From NCBI GenBank assembly GCA_947254705.1, contig CAMYCX010000048.1:1-10994 (forward strand): a DNA stretch of 10,994 nt. The letters run 5' to 3'. Under the pieces are notes generated by a model that saw only the letters and a list, made by a program, of their open reading frames with translations, was not told where the DNA came from and did not search any database. The DNA comes from an uncultured Veillonellaceae bacterium. Its GTDB lineage: Bacteria > Bacillota > Negativicutes > Veillonellales > Negativicoccaceae. Below are positions 1-6,058 of this stretch, piece after piece; the stretch's first letter is position 1, and every line of letters starts with the position of its first letter. Position numbers and translations under genes: made by a program.

Positions 1-2097
1 GTCGATTCCTTTTTTGAAGCGAATGCCGATGACGCCCGAGGACGCGCGTCCCGTTGCTTTGACGTCCGCTTCGGGGAAGACGATGGCCATCCCTTGACGT
101 GTGCCGAGAATGATATGTTCATCGCCTTTCGTGCAAACGACTTTGATCAGTTCGTCGCCGTCGCGCAAGTTAATGGCGATCAAGCCGTTGCGGCGGACAT
201 TTTGATATTCCGAGAGCAAGGTCTTTTTGACATAGCCGTTGCGAGTCATCATCAACAGGTATTGGTATTCGGCAAAGGAGGAAGCGTCAAAGATTTCCGT
301 CACTTTTTCGTCCGGGGCCAGTCCGGCGATCAAGTTGGCGATATGCGTTCCTTTCGCCGCCCGGGTGGCCGCTTTCGGGATGTCGTAGGTCGGCAGGCTG
401 TAGACCCGTCCCGTTGTCGTAAAGAACAGCAGGTTGTTGTGAGTCGAGGTCGTGAGCACTTTGAGAACGTAGTCGTCTTCTTTCGTCTTCATGCCCGTGA
501 TCCCCGTGCCGCCTTTACGCTGCGTGCGATAGGTGTTGGCATGCATGCGTTTGATGTAGTTTTGGTTGGTCAATGTAATGATCATCGGTTCGTCCGGAAT
601 GAGGTCGGTCGCGTCCATGCCCGATTCATCGCGTACGATTTCGCTGCGCCGTTCATCGGTAAAGCGTTTTTTGACGTCTTGCAGTTCTTCGCGAATTACC
701 TCCATGATTTTCCGTTCGTCGGCCAACAAGCTCTGCAAATAGGCAATCGTTTCCGTCAGATCGGCATGTTCGGCTTCGAGTTTTTCCCGTTCCAGACCGG
801 TCAGTCGACGCAAGCGCATGTCGAGAATCGCGACCGCCTGTGCATCGGAGAGCGAGAAGTTTTCGACCAGGGCTTGTCGTGCGATGTCGTCCGTTTCCGA
901 CGCGCGAATGGTTTTAATCACCGCATCGATGTGATCCAATGCCGACAGTAACCCGAGTACGATATGGTCGCGTGTTTGCGCTTTATCCAACTCAAAACGA
1001 CTGCGACGGGTGACGACGTCGCGCTGATGATCGAGATAGTAGCCGAGCATCTGCTTGAGATTCAAAATCCGCGGATGTCCGTCCACCAACGCCAGCATAA
1101 TCACGCCGAAGCTTTCCTGCAGTTGCGTATGCTTGTACAGGTTATTCAGCATGATGGTCGGATTGATGTCGCTGCGCAGTTCCAACACGATACGCATACC
1201 GTTGCGGTCGGATTCGTCACGCAGTGCGGTAATGCCGTCAATCACTTTGTCGCGCGTCAACTGGGCAATCGTTTTCACCACGCGCGCTTTATTGACTTGG
1301 TAGGGGATCTCCGTCACGATGATACGGTGTTTCCCTTTGCCCATTTCCTCGATTTCCGTGCGGGCCCGTACCTTGATGGAGCCGCGTCCGGTCGTATAGG
1401 CATTGCGAATGCCGTCGCGCCCTTGGATCAGACCGCCCGTCGGGAAGTCCGGCCCTTTGATCCGTGTCATCAGGTCTTCGATCGTCACGTCCGGATCGTC
1501 AATCAGTTGGCACAATCCGTCAACGACTTCGCCCAAGTTGTGCGGCGGGATATTCGTCGCCATGCCGACGGCAATCCCGTACGAACCGTTGACCAGTAAG
1601 TTCGGAATTCGCGACGGCAGCACCGTCGGTTCCTGCAACGATTCGTCGTAGTTCGGCATGAAGTCAACCGTATCTTTTTCCAGATCGGCCAGCATTTCCT
1701 GTGTGATTTTCGCCATGCGGACTTCGGTGTACCGCATCGCCGCCGCCGAGTCGCCGTCAACGGAACCGAAGTTGCCGTGCCCGTCGACCAACGGATAGCG
1801 TGTCGAAAAGTCCTGCGCCAGACGAACGGTCGCATCATATACCGAAGAGTCGCCGTGGGGGTGATATTTCCCCAATACGTCCCCGACAATACGAGCCGAT
1901 TTTTTGTACGGCCGATTGGCGGTCATGCCCGCTTCCTGCATCGCATATAAAATTCGCCGGTGAACGGGTTTCAGTCCGTCCCGTACGTCCGGCAGCGCCC
2001 GCATCACGATGACGCTCATCGCGTAATCGATATAGCTGGTGCGCATCTGTTCATTGATATCTACCGGAATAATACTTCCGTGATCCCATGTACTCAC
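1..2097 (-). CDS. gyrA: DNA gyrase subunit A, C-terminal end cut by window edge
   Basis: GyrA is the DNA-cleaving and rejoining subunit of gyrase (A2B2), which puts negative supercoils into DNA using ATP. About 699 codons are present; the family is usually just over 800, so roughly the last 100 residues lie outside the window. The N-terminus (MSTWDHGSIIPVDINEQM) leads into the winged-helix cleavage domain. The active-site tyrosine is Y123 in AAMRYTE. The quinolone-determining segment reads HPHGDSSVYDA (residues 79-89), with S84 and D88 matching the wild-type E. coli S83 and D87. The C-terminal DNA-wrapping domain carries a GyrA box, QRKGGTG, at residues 526-532 (bases 502-522). GTG at 2097 is chosen as the start: it is in frame, begins the conserved N-terminus and follows a GGTGAG ribosome site. 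The nearby ATG at 2090 is out of frame and soon stops. No gyrB lies upstream; the neighbour is a divergent MFS gene. Confidence 0.97.
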   Translation of the reverse strand, partial: MSTWDHGSIIPVDINEQMRTSYIDYAMSVIVMRALPDVRDGLKPVHRRILYAMQEAGMTANRPYKKSARIVGDVLGKYHPHGDSSVYDATVRLAQDFSTRYPLVDGHGNFGSVDGDSAAAMRYTEVRMAKITQEMLADLEKDTVDFMPNYDESLQEPTVLPSRIPNLLVNGSYGIAVGMATNIPPHNLGEVVDGLCQLIDDPDVTIEDLMTRIKGPDFPTGGLIQGRDGIRNAYTTGRGSIKVRARTEIEEMGKGKHRIIVTEIPYQVNKARVVKTIAQLTRDKVIDGITALRDESDRNGMRIVLELRSDINPTIMLNNLYKHTQLQESFGVIMLALVDGHPRILNLKQMLGYYLDHQRDVVTRRSRFELDKAQTRDHIVLGLLSALDHIDAVIKTIRASETDDIARQALVENFSLSDAQAVAILDMRLRRLTGLEREKLEAEHADLTETIAYLQSLLADERKIMEVIREELQDVKKRFTDERRSEIVRDESGMDATDLIPDEPMIITLTNQNYIKRMHANTYRTQRKGGTGITGMKTKEDDYVLKVLTTSTHNNLLFFTTTGRVYSLPTYDIPKAATRAAKGTHIANLIAGLAPDEKVTEIFDASSFAEYQYLLMMTRNGYVKKTLLSEYQNVRRNGLIAINLRDGDELIKVVCTKGDEHIILGTRQGMAIVFPEADVKATGRASSGVIGIRFKKGID

Positions 2098-2153
2098 TCT
2101 CTCACCGTCTTTCCCGCATCGTTGTGCGTGATTAATTACTGCTTATGATATTG

Positions 2154-2182
2154 ATTATATCATGCAAACGCTTATTTTGCCA
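2154..2182 (-). promoter_or_regulatory. Promoter of gyrA (extended -10)
   Basis: On the minus strand, TGATATAAT (2162-2154) is a perfect TATAAT -10 box with the TGn extension. A weak -35 candidate, TGGCAA (2182-2177), lies 17 bases upstream. Transcription would start near 2147, giving gyrA a leader of about 50 bases. The extended -10 would compensate for the poor -35. Confidence 0.65.
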
Positions 2183-2290
2183 TTTTGCGTATTTCTTTCC
2201 GATTTTATCAAACGATTCGTCGTCTTATTTTAGAAATAGTCTGATTTCAACAAAATCGGGGCGAAAATCCCGTTTCGTCTTGTTTATGTC

Positions 2291-2306
2291 GACAGGATTC
2301 CCTGTC
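2291..2306. promoter_or_regulatory. Perfect inverted repeat, possible operator of the MFS gene
   Basis: GACAGG-ATTC-CCTGTC is a perfect 6-base inverted repeat ending six bases before the -35 box of the MFS promoter. The position suits an activator site or an upstream operator. No regulator is recognised for it, and a chance palindrome of this size cannot be excluded. Confidence 0.3.
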
Positions 2307-2312
2307 CCGCGC

Positions 2313-2342
2313 TTGCATTTCGATATCATCGCCACCTATAAT
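2313..2342 (+). promoter_or_regulatory. Promoter of the MFS transporter gene
   Basis: TTGCAT (2313-2318) and TATAAT (2337-2342) are spaced by 18 bases. The -10 box overlaps the upstream in-frame ATG at 2341. That ATG therefore lies upstream of the expected transcript start, which supports translation from ATG 2371. Confidence 0.7.
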
Positions 2343-2370
2343 GAATGACATCGGTAAAGGGGGATTGGCT

Positions 2371-3519
2371 ATGATATTTCGTCATGCATTGTTCGGCTTG
2401 AGTGCCGCCCATTTGCGTGCGCCGTTTTTAATGATTACGCCGCTGCTACCGCTGCTGCAAACGGAATTGGGATTGAGTCCGACCGGTATCGGCCTGTTGA
2501 CCGCCTTGCCGTTGCTCGTTTTTGCGGCCGTTTCACCGACGGTCAGCACGCTGCTGCGCCGTTGCGGACTGTCCCGTCTGTTCGGAGCGGCATTGCTCGC
2601 GATCGCGCTCGGCGTTCTCATTCGTTCTTATCTCGGTGTCGGCGGCATGTTTGTCGGCACGATCGTGTTGTCCGCGGGAATCGCTGTCGGCAATGTTTTG
2701 TTGCCGAGTCTGATTAAGACATGGTATCCCGGGCGGGAAAGCATGGCAACGGGCGCGTCCATTCTCGTGATGAACGGTATGATCGCCCTATGGATGATCA
2801 GTATCTTGCCGGTCAGTGCGATCGTCGGCTGGCGGCTGTCCTTGGCATCGTGGTTCATCACCGCGCTGCTTGCCGGTGCGTGGTGGTGGCTGCGTCCGTC
2901 TTCGTCCGCTCCGGCCGCCGCTCCGACGCATCGTTCGGTACGGGTCTTTTCTCATGCCGCCGCCTGGTGGGTCACGGGGTTCATGGGCGTGCAGTCTCTT
3001 TTTTATTTCACATTGACGACATGGTTACCGTACTGGCTGCTCGATCGCGGTCTTGATCTGGCGGTGGCGGGTACGTACCTCTTTTTGTTTCAGCTGGCGG
3101 GATTGCTCGGCTCGTTTTTTGCACCGCTGCTGGCGGACGGCCCTCGCCGGCAATCTGTCGGTGCCGCGACCGCCGCGTTCTATCCGCTTTGTATGTATGC
3201 CGTATTTCATGTACCGAACGGCCCTGCCCTGACGCTTTCCGTCGTGAGTATCGGCATCATCGGCGGTGCCATGTTCAGTCTGTGCATGCTCGCGTTCAGC
3301 GTCCGTGCCGCTACCCCGCTGATTGCCGCGCGATTGACCGGAACGGGCCTGTCGCTGGCGTATCTGCTCGCCGCCGCCGGCCCGATCGGCTTGGGGCGAC
3401 TGTATGAATGGATCGGCGCATGGACGCCCTTGCAGCCGCTGTTTTATCTGGCGGGACTGTTTTTGATCATCGGCAGTCGAAAGGCGCTCGATTTCCCCCG
3501 TATCGGTGAATCGGACTGA
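2371..3519 (+). CDS. MFS transporter, CynX/NimT (cyanate permease-like) family
   Basis: This is a 382-residue polytopic inner-membrane protein that probably moves a small solute or anion, driven by the proton gradient. About twelve hydrophobic segments can be seen, split by a hydrophilic central loop rich in Ser, Pro and Ala near residues 175-195. Family-like signatures include LLPLLQTELGLSPTGIG near residues 25-41, GNVLLPSLIKTWYPGRESM at 107-125, and TTWLPYWLLDRGL at 216-228 followed by a QLAGLLGSFFAPLL helix. These resemble the CynX/NimT/YeaN branch of the MFS, whose named members handle cyanate or 2-nitroimidazole. The actual substrate cannot be read from sequence. ATG 2371 is preferred over ATG 2341 because AAAGGGGGAT (2357-2365) precedes it and because ATG 2341 lies inside the -10 box. 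It is the only plus-strand protein gene here and diverges from gyrA. No cyanase or other catabolic partner is adjacent. The promoter of the downstream RNA overlaps its stop codon. Confidence 0.88.
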   Translation: MIFRHALFGLSAAHLRAPFLMITPLLPLLQTELGLSPTGIGLLTALPLLVFAAVSPTVSTLLRRCGLSRLFGAALLAIALGVLIRSYLGVGGMFVGTIVLSAGIAVGNVLLPSLIKTWYPGRESMATGASILVMNGMIALWMISILPVSAIVGWRLSLASWFITALLAGAWWWLRPSSSAPAAAPTHRSVRVFSHAAAWWVTGFMGVQSLFYFTLTTWLPYWLLDRGLDLAVAGTYLFLFQLAGLLGSFFAPLLADGPRRQSVGAATAAFYPLCMYAVFHVPNGPALTLSVVSIGIIGGAMFSLCMLAFSVRAATPLIAARLTGTGLSLAYLLAAAGPIGLGRLYEWIGAWTPLQPLFYLAGLFLIIGSRKALDFPRIGESD

Positions 3520-3551
3520 CACTTGCGCCGATTCCCTTCTTATGATAGGAT
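3516..3551 (+). promoter_or_regulatory. Candidate promoter of the stand-alone RNA
   Basis: Two overlapping readings are possible. TTGCGC (3523-3528) is followed 17 bases later by TAGGAT (3546-3551). Alternatively, CTGACA (3516-3521) is followed 19 bases later by TATGAT (3541-3546). Both start RNA near 3553-3558, just before the long closing stem. The element overlaps the MFS stop codon (3517-3519). Confidence 0.5.
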
Positions 3552-3552
3552 A

Positions 3553-3726
3553 AAGATGGAGCAAGACGAACTTCGGGGCGAAGTGCCGACGTCATGTAAC
3601 ATGGGTCGGAGACGACCATGGGGGCACATGCTGCGGGCATGTGAAGGCGGACATGTTATTCTATAAGACGTGGCAAGTCTTGCTCACGGCGCGAGCGATA
3701 GAATCTCTATCGTTGGCGCCTTTTTC
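3553..3726 (+). ncRNA. Structured small RNA of unrecognised family
   Basis: There is no convincing reading frame here, but there is dense base-pairing. A 9-bp closing stem pairs 3559-3567 (GAGCAAGAC) with 3677-3685 (GTCTTGCTC). Inside it lie: a hairpin at 3571-3583 (CTTCG/CGAAG, GGG loop); a helix 3585-3591 with 3669-3674 (GCC-g-ACG / CGTGGC); a short helix 3593-3597 with 3651-3655; a hairpin at 3600-3620 with a GAGA tetraloop and one bulged G; and a perfect 7-bp hairpin at 3625-3643 (CACATGC/GCATGTG). A strong terminator follows at 3689-3725. The layout (own promoter, about 170 bases, terminator, no downstream gene on this strand) suggests a trans-acting or housekeeping RNA rather than a riboswitch. 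I see no tmRNA, RNase P or SRP consensus. The branched shape also differs from the rod-like 6S RNA, though the size is similar. It could instead be the 3' UTR of the MFS mRNA. Confidence 0.6.
3689..3725 (+). terminator. Intrinsic terminator of the small RNA / MFS unit
   Basis: A long stem pairs GGCGC-g-AGCGATAGA (from 3689) with TCTATCGTTGGCGCC (to 3720), with an ATC loop region, followed by TTTTT (3721-3725). It would end the small RNA and any read-through from the MFS gene. Confidence 0.85.
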
Positions 3727-3730
3727 ATAT

Positions 3731-3758
3731 AAAAAAATATACCGTGACAACACGGTAT
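3731..3758 (-). terminator. Second (backup) terminator of the ompH unit
   Basis: A perfect 8-bp hairpin, ATACCGTG (3739-3746) / CACGGTAT (3751-3758), has a 4-base loop. On the minus strand it is followed by a run of seven T (3737-3731). It lies downstream of the first ompH terminator. Confidence 0.75.
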
Positions 3759-3777
3759 CTCATCATTTTACGGACAT

Positions 3778-3806
3778 AAAAAAGCACCTCGCATGAGGTG
3801 CTTTTA
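3778..3806 (-). terminator. Primary terminator of the ompH unit
   Basis: A perfect 10-bp stem, AAAGCACCTC (3781-3790) / GAGGTGCTTT (3795-3804), has a 4-base loop. On the minus strand a run of six T (3783-3778) follows. It starts about ten bases after the ompH stop codon. The A/T-flanked stem could also act on the other strand. Confidence 0.88.
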
Positions 3807-3815
3807 ATGTATCGA

Positions 3816-4226
3816 TTACAGGTTTTTCTGTACGTCGACGGTGATGTCCTGACCGCCGGCGATGACCACGCCTTGATCAATGACGATATCCAAATTTTTC
3901 TGTTTGCGCGTTTTTTCAATCGCGTTGATGATATCGCGTTGAATCGGTTCCATCACGGAACGTTCTTTCTGCGCCAATTCGTTTTGCAGTTTAACGGCGA
4001 GTTGTTGTTTTGCCGCATCGTCTTTGAGTTTGGCCACTTCTTTTTCAAACTGCTGCTGTTTTTGCTGCGTTTCCGTACGCATCGTCAATTCCGCTTTCGC
4101 CATTTTCGGGTGAGCTTGGAACAACGCCCCCGTATTAACATAACCGACACCGGCTGCAGCCGCACCGAATACTGCACCGACGGACAACGCGCCGGCAACT
4201 GCTAAAGTAAGTAATTGCTTTTTCAT
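3816..4226 (-). CDS. ompH: OmpH/Skp-family periplasmic chaperone
   Basis: This 136-residue exported protein belongs to the Skp/OmpH family, trimeric chaperones that hold outer-membrane proteins in the periplasm. Residues 1-25 form a classic signal peptide (MKKQ, hydrophobic core, AVFGAAAA), with probable cleavage near residue 25. The mature part opens with GVGYVNTGALFQAHPKM, the usual OmpH beginning. A charged, Gln/Lys/Glu-rich helical arm spans about residues 42-110 (the coiled-coil tentacle). The end, DIVIDQGVVIAGGQDITVDV, is the typical closing beta segment. ATG 4226 is chosen because GAGGAGG lies just upstream and the signal peptide begins there; an upstream in-frame extension to 4274 lacks both. 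The gene has its own promoter inside the 3' end of ytfJ and two terminators. It implies a diderm cell, although no BamA or LPS gene is adjacent. Confidence 0.9.
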   Translation of the reverse strand: MKKQLLTLAVAGALSVGAVFGAAAAGVGYVNTGALFQAHPKMAKAELTMRTETQQKQQQFEKEVAKLKDDAAKQQLAVKLQNELAQKERSVMEPIQRDIINAIEKTRKQKNLDIVIDQGVVIAGGQDITVDVQKNL

Positions 4227-4249
4227 AGTACATCCTCCTCTATTGATTG

Positions 4250-4265
4250 CCTGTTTCATTACAGG
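4250..4265 (-). promoter_or_regulatory. Small hairpin at the 5' end of the ompH leader
   Basis: CCTGT (4250-4254) and ACAGG (4261-4265) form a 5-bp inverted repeat with a 6-base loop. The expected transcript start is near 4268, so the hairpin would sit at the very 5' end of the mRNA, upstream of the AGAGGAGG ribosome site. It may protect the mRNA end or be an operator; both are guesses. Confidence 0.3.
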
Positions 4266-4274
4266 AATATACAC

Positions 4275-4303
4275 ATTATACCGTAGGTTGCGACGATGTG
4301 CAA
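4275..4303 (-). promoter_or_regulatory. Promoter of ompH
   Basis: On the minus strand TTGCAC (4303-4298) and TATAAT (4280-4275) are spaced by exactly 17 bases, close to consensus. The -35 side ends two bases from the ytfJ stop codon (4305-4307). ompH can therefore be transcribed independently of the upstream operon, probably strongly. Confidence 0.82.
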
Positions 4304-4304
4304 A

Positions 4305-4697
4305 TCAAACATTCACATCGTCGTCTTCTTTGATATAAATGAATTTGTCCTTTTTCATCTTGTCGATGATCTCCGGCGCCATATTAAGAATTTTTTCAAA
4401 CGCGCCGCTCTTGTTGCCGTCTTTGATGGAAAAGAGTTCGACGCGATCCCCTTTGATCACCAGGATTGCCGTCGGTGTGAGTTTGCCGCCGCCACCGCCG
4501 CCGCCGGCGATACGACCGTTCACTTCGGCCGGTTTACCGTCATAGCTTCCCGTACCGAATCCGAATGACACATCGACAAACGGCACCAGCGTCGTATCGC
4601 CGATGTGTACGGCTTCTCCGACTACCGTTTCGACGGAAATCATATGCCGAAAATGTTCAAAAATGCTGTCCAGATTGTCTTTTACATAGCTGTCCAT
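4305..4697 (-). CDS. ytfJ: YtfJ (GerW) family protein
   Basis: This 130-residue protein belongs to the YtfJ/GerW family, found widely in Firmicutes and linked in Bacillus to spore germination; its biochemical role is not established. An N-terminal helix covers residues 1-20 and a GEAVHIGDTTLVPFVDVSFGFG segment covers residues 27-48. A glycine-rich stretch of seven Gly follows at 65-71, then KLTPTAILVI (72-81). This order is the family's hallmark. The tail is acidic (EDDDVNV). The start is ATG 4697 with AAAGGAGAG upstream; the ribosome site overlaps the stop codon of the preceding gene. The long in-frame extension to 4898 runs antiparallel through ytfI and looks unlike a protein. It follows a DUF2953 gene, the same pairing as ytfI-ytfJ in Bacillus subtilis. 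This organism may not sporulate, so the pair may serve a more general envelope role. Confidence 0.9.
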   Translation of the reverse strand: MDSYVKDNLDSIFEHFRHMISVETVVGEAVHIGDTTLVPFVDVSFGFGTGSYDGKPAEVNGRIAGGGGGGGKLTPTAILVIKGDRVELFSIKDGNKSGAFEKILNMAPEIIDKMKKDKFIYIKEDDDVNV

Positions 4698-4710
4698 ATT
4701 GCACTCTCCT

Positions 4711-5463
4711 TTACTGCGGACGTACGTGACGCCAATAATACCACACGGTTTTCCAAACGGCAGGCTCGCAAAGGAGCCGCCATGTATCTCCGCACAGGGC
4801 CAACGGACGAACACCGCCGCCCACGGTGACCCGGCCTTCCGCCACTGTTTCCGTAAACACAAATGTAATTCGCGCAGCGATCGGCGGGCAAGTCGCATAG
4901 AGCGCTCCCATGAGCAACCCCTGCGTATAGGCGTCCGCCAAACCGATTCGCGCCTCTCCGTCCCATGATCGGGGCCACATCCGCGCCTGTACGCGCCGGA
5001 TATACCGGGCTACGGCGGAGATGAGTCCGACGCGAACGGCGTATCGTACCAGACCCAAGTACGCTTGCCATGACGGCGATGGTTTCTCAGGTGTCGGCGC
5101 GTCATTACCTGTCGGTTGTCCGCCGCTCTCGCCCGCCGCCGCGTTTGTTTCTTTCGGCGTTGCGGACTCGGTCATATCTTCTTGCGTGTCCGACGCAGCG
5201 GTCGCCGCCGCCCGTGCCTGCTCTTCGCCGTAGGCATCGCGTCGCCAAAACGGCGTGATACATTCCCACCACCAACCGGCTCCGCTGTCATAGCGGGCCT
5301 GCAGCAGGAACGCACCGGCACACCAATGCACGGCCGCCTGTACCGACCACGTCGCGTATTTCCTTACGGTACATTCATAATACACCCGCTGCCATAAGAT
5401 GACAAGGACGATCGCCGTGACGAACAGGATGATCCCGCCGCCGATTGTCAGCCAATGCGTCAT
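4711..5463 (-). CDS. ytfI: YtfI-like DUF2953 membrane-anchored protein
   Basis: This is a protein of about 250 residues with unknown function. One N-terminal membrane helix spans about residues 5-24. A Trp-rich segment (WWWECITPFW) lies near residues 64-73, followed by a low-complexity, probably disordered linker rich in Ala, Glu, Thr and Pro at about residues 80-130. The C-terminal part (about 165-245) contains GLADAYTQGLLMGALYATCPP and ends with WKTVWYYWRHVRPQ, resembling DUF2953. The assignment rests on this similarity and on the downstream ytfJ, since the two are neighbours in Bacillus. There is an ATG pair at 5466 and 5463. The AAGGAGG site (5474-5468) leaves one base to the first and four to the second, so ATG 5463 is preferred. 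It starts 16 bases after the cobO stop and ends 13 bases before ytfJ, which suggests cotranscription. Confidence 0.75.
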   Translation of the reverse strand: MTHWLTIGGGIILFVTAIVLVILWQRVYYECTVRKYATWSVQAAVHWCAGAFLLQARYDSGAGWWWECITPFWRRDAYGEEQARAAATAASDTQEDMTESATPKETNAAAGESGGQPTGNDAPTPEKPSPSWQAYLGLVRYAVRVGLISAVARYIRRVQARMWPRSWDGEARIGLADAYTQGLLMGALYATCPPIAARITFVFTETVAEGRVTVGGGVRPLALCGDTWRLLCEPAVWKTVWYYWRHVRPQ

Positions 5464-5479
5464 CATACCTCCTTCGTCG

Positions 5480-6058
5480 CTAATCTTCAATCCCCTTCCG
5501 ATTGGCGACACCTTGTTCAAAATAATGCTTCACCGGCACCATTTCCGTCACCAGATCCGCCCGTTCTATCAACCATTCGGGGGCACGGCGTCCCGTCAGC
5601 ACCAGTTCGGTCGAGGCGGGTCTGGCCGCCAGCAGCGACTCCACGTCGGCCCGTGTAATCAATTCAAAATACAAGGCCACAATGATCTCGTCGAGAATGA
5701 CCACATCGTACCGTCCCGAGCGCAATCCGTCCCGGGCTTTTTCCACTCCCGCCCGACAATCGGCGACATAGTCCGCCGGCGGTTGACCAGGCGGAAAGAT
5801 CACCACGCCGCCGAGGTCTTTCTTTTCCGCTTCGCTGAGGGTCCCTTCTTTGGCGATAAAATACGGTTTGCCCAACGTTTCCACCGTCAACAGGGGAGAT
5901 ACCTGCGGCAAAATCGCATGCTCGCTGTAGGATCTGGATTTCATGAACTGCAGCAACCATACGCGTTTGCCCGCGCCGATCGCCCGCATCGCCAAGCCGA
6001 TGGCCGCCGTGGTTTTGCCTTTGCCGTCACCGGTATATACCTGTACATATCCTTGCAT
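5480..6058 (-). CDS. cobO: Cob(I)yrinic acid a,c-diamide adenosyltransferase (CobO/BtuR/CobA type)
   Basis: The enzyme transfers the 5'-deoxyadenosyl group of ATP to the cobalt of reduced corrinoids, making adenosylcobamide coenzymes in the cytoplasm. The protein has 192 residues, normal for this family. Visible motifs are the P-loop GDGKGKTTAAIG at residues 10-21, the Walker B-like VVILDEI at 119-125, LTGRRAP at 154-160, and the C-terminal signature VKHYFEQGVANRKGIE at 176-191. All are intact. The start ATG (6058) directly abuts the TAA stop of the WYL gene, and its GGAGGCGG ribosome site lies inside that gene. Translation of the two is therefore probably coupled. No other cobalamin-synthesis gene is in the window. 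The enzyme may serve salvage or a pathway encoded elsewhere. Confidence 0.95.
   Translation of the reverse strand: MQGYVQVYTGDGKGKTTAAIGLAMRAIGAGKRVWLLQFMKSRSYSEHAILPQVSPLLTVETLGKPYFIAKEGTLSEAEKKDLGGVVIFPPGQPPADYVADCRAGVEKARDGLRSGRYDVVILDEIIVALYFELITRADVESLLAARPASTELVLTGRRAPEWLIERADLVTEMVPVKHYFEQGVANRKGIED

Noticed and set aside
94..1599. Plus-strand open frames of 285 and 211 codons antisense to gyrA
   Set aside because: gyrA is certain on the other strand across this whole span, and the frames show no family features.
3553..3726. Assignment of the structured RNA as 6S, tmRNA, RNase P or SRP RNA
   Set aside because: The size alone fits 6S, but the pairing is multi-branched. I find no tmRNA tag frame, no RNase P core and no SRP GGAA/AGCAG tetraloop motif.
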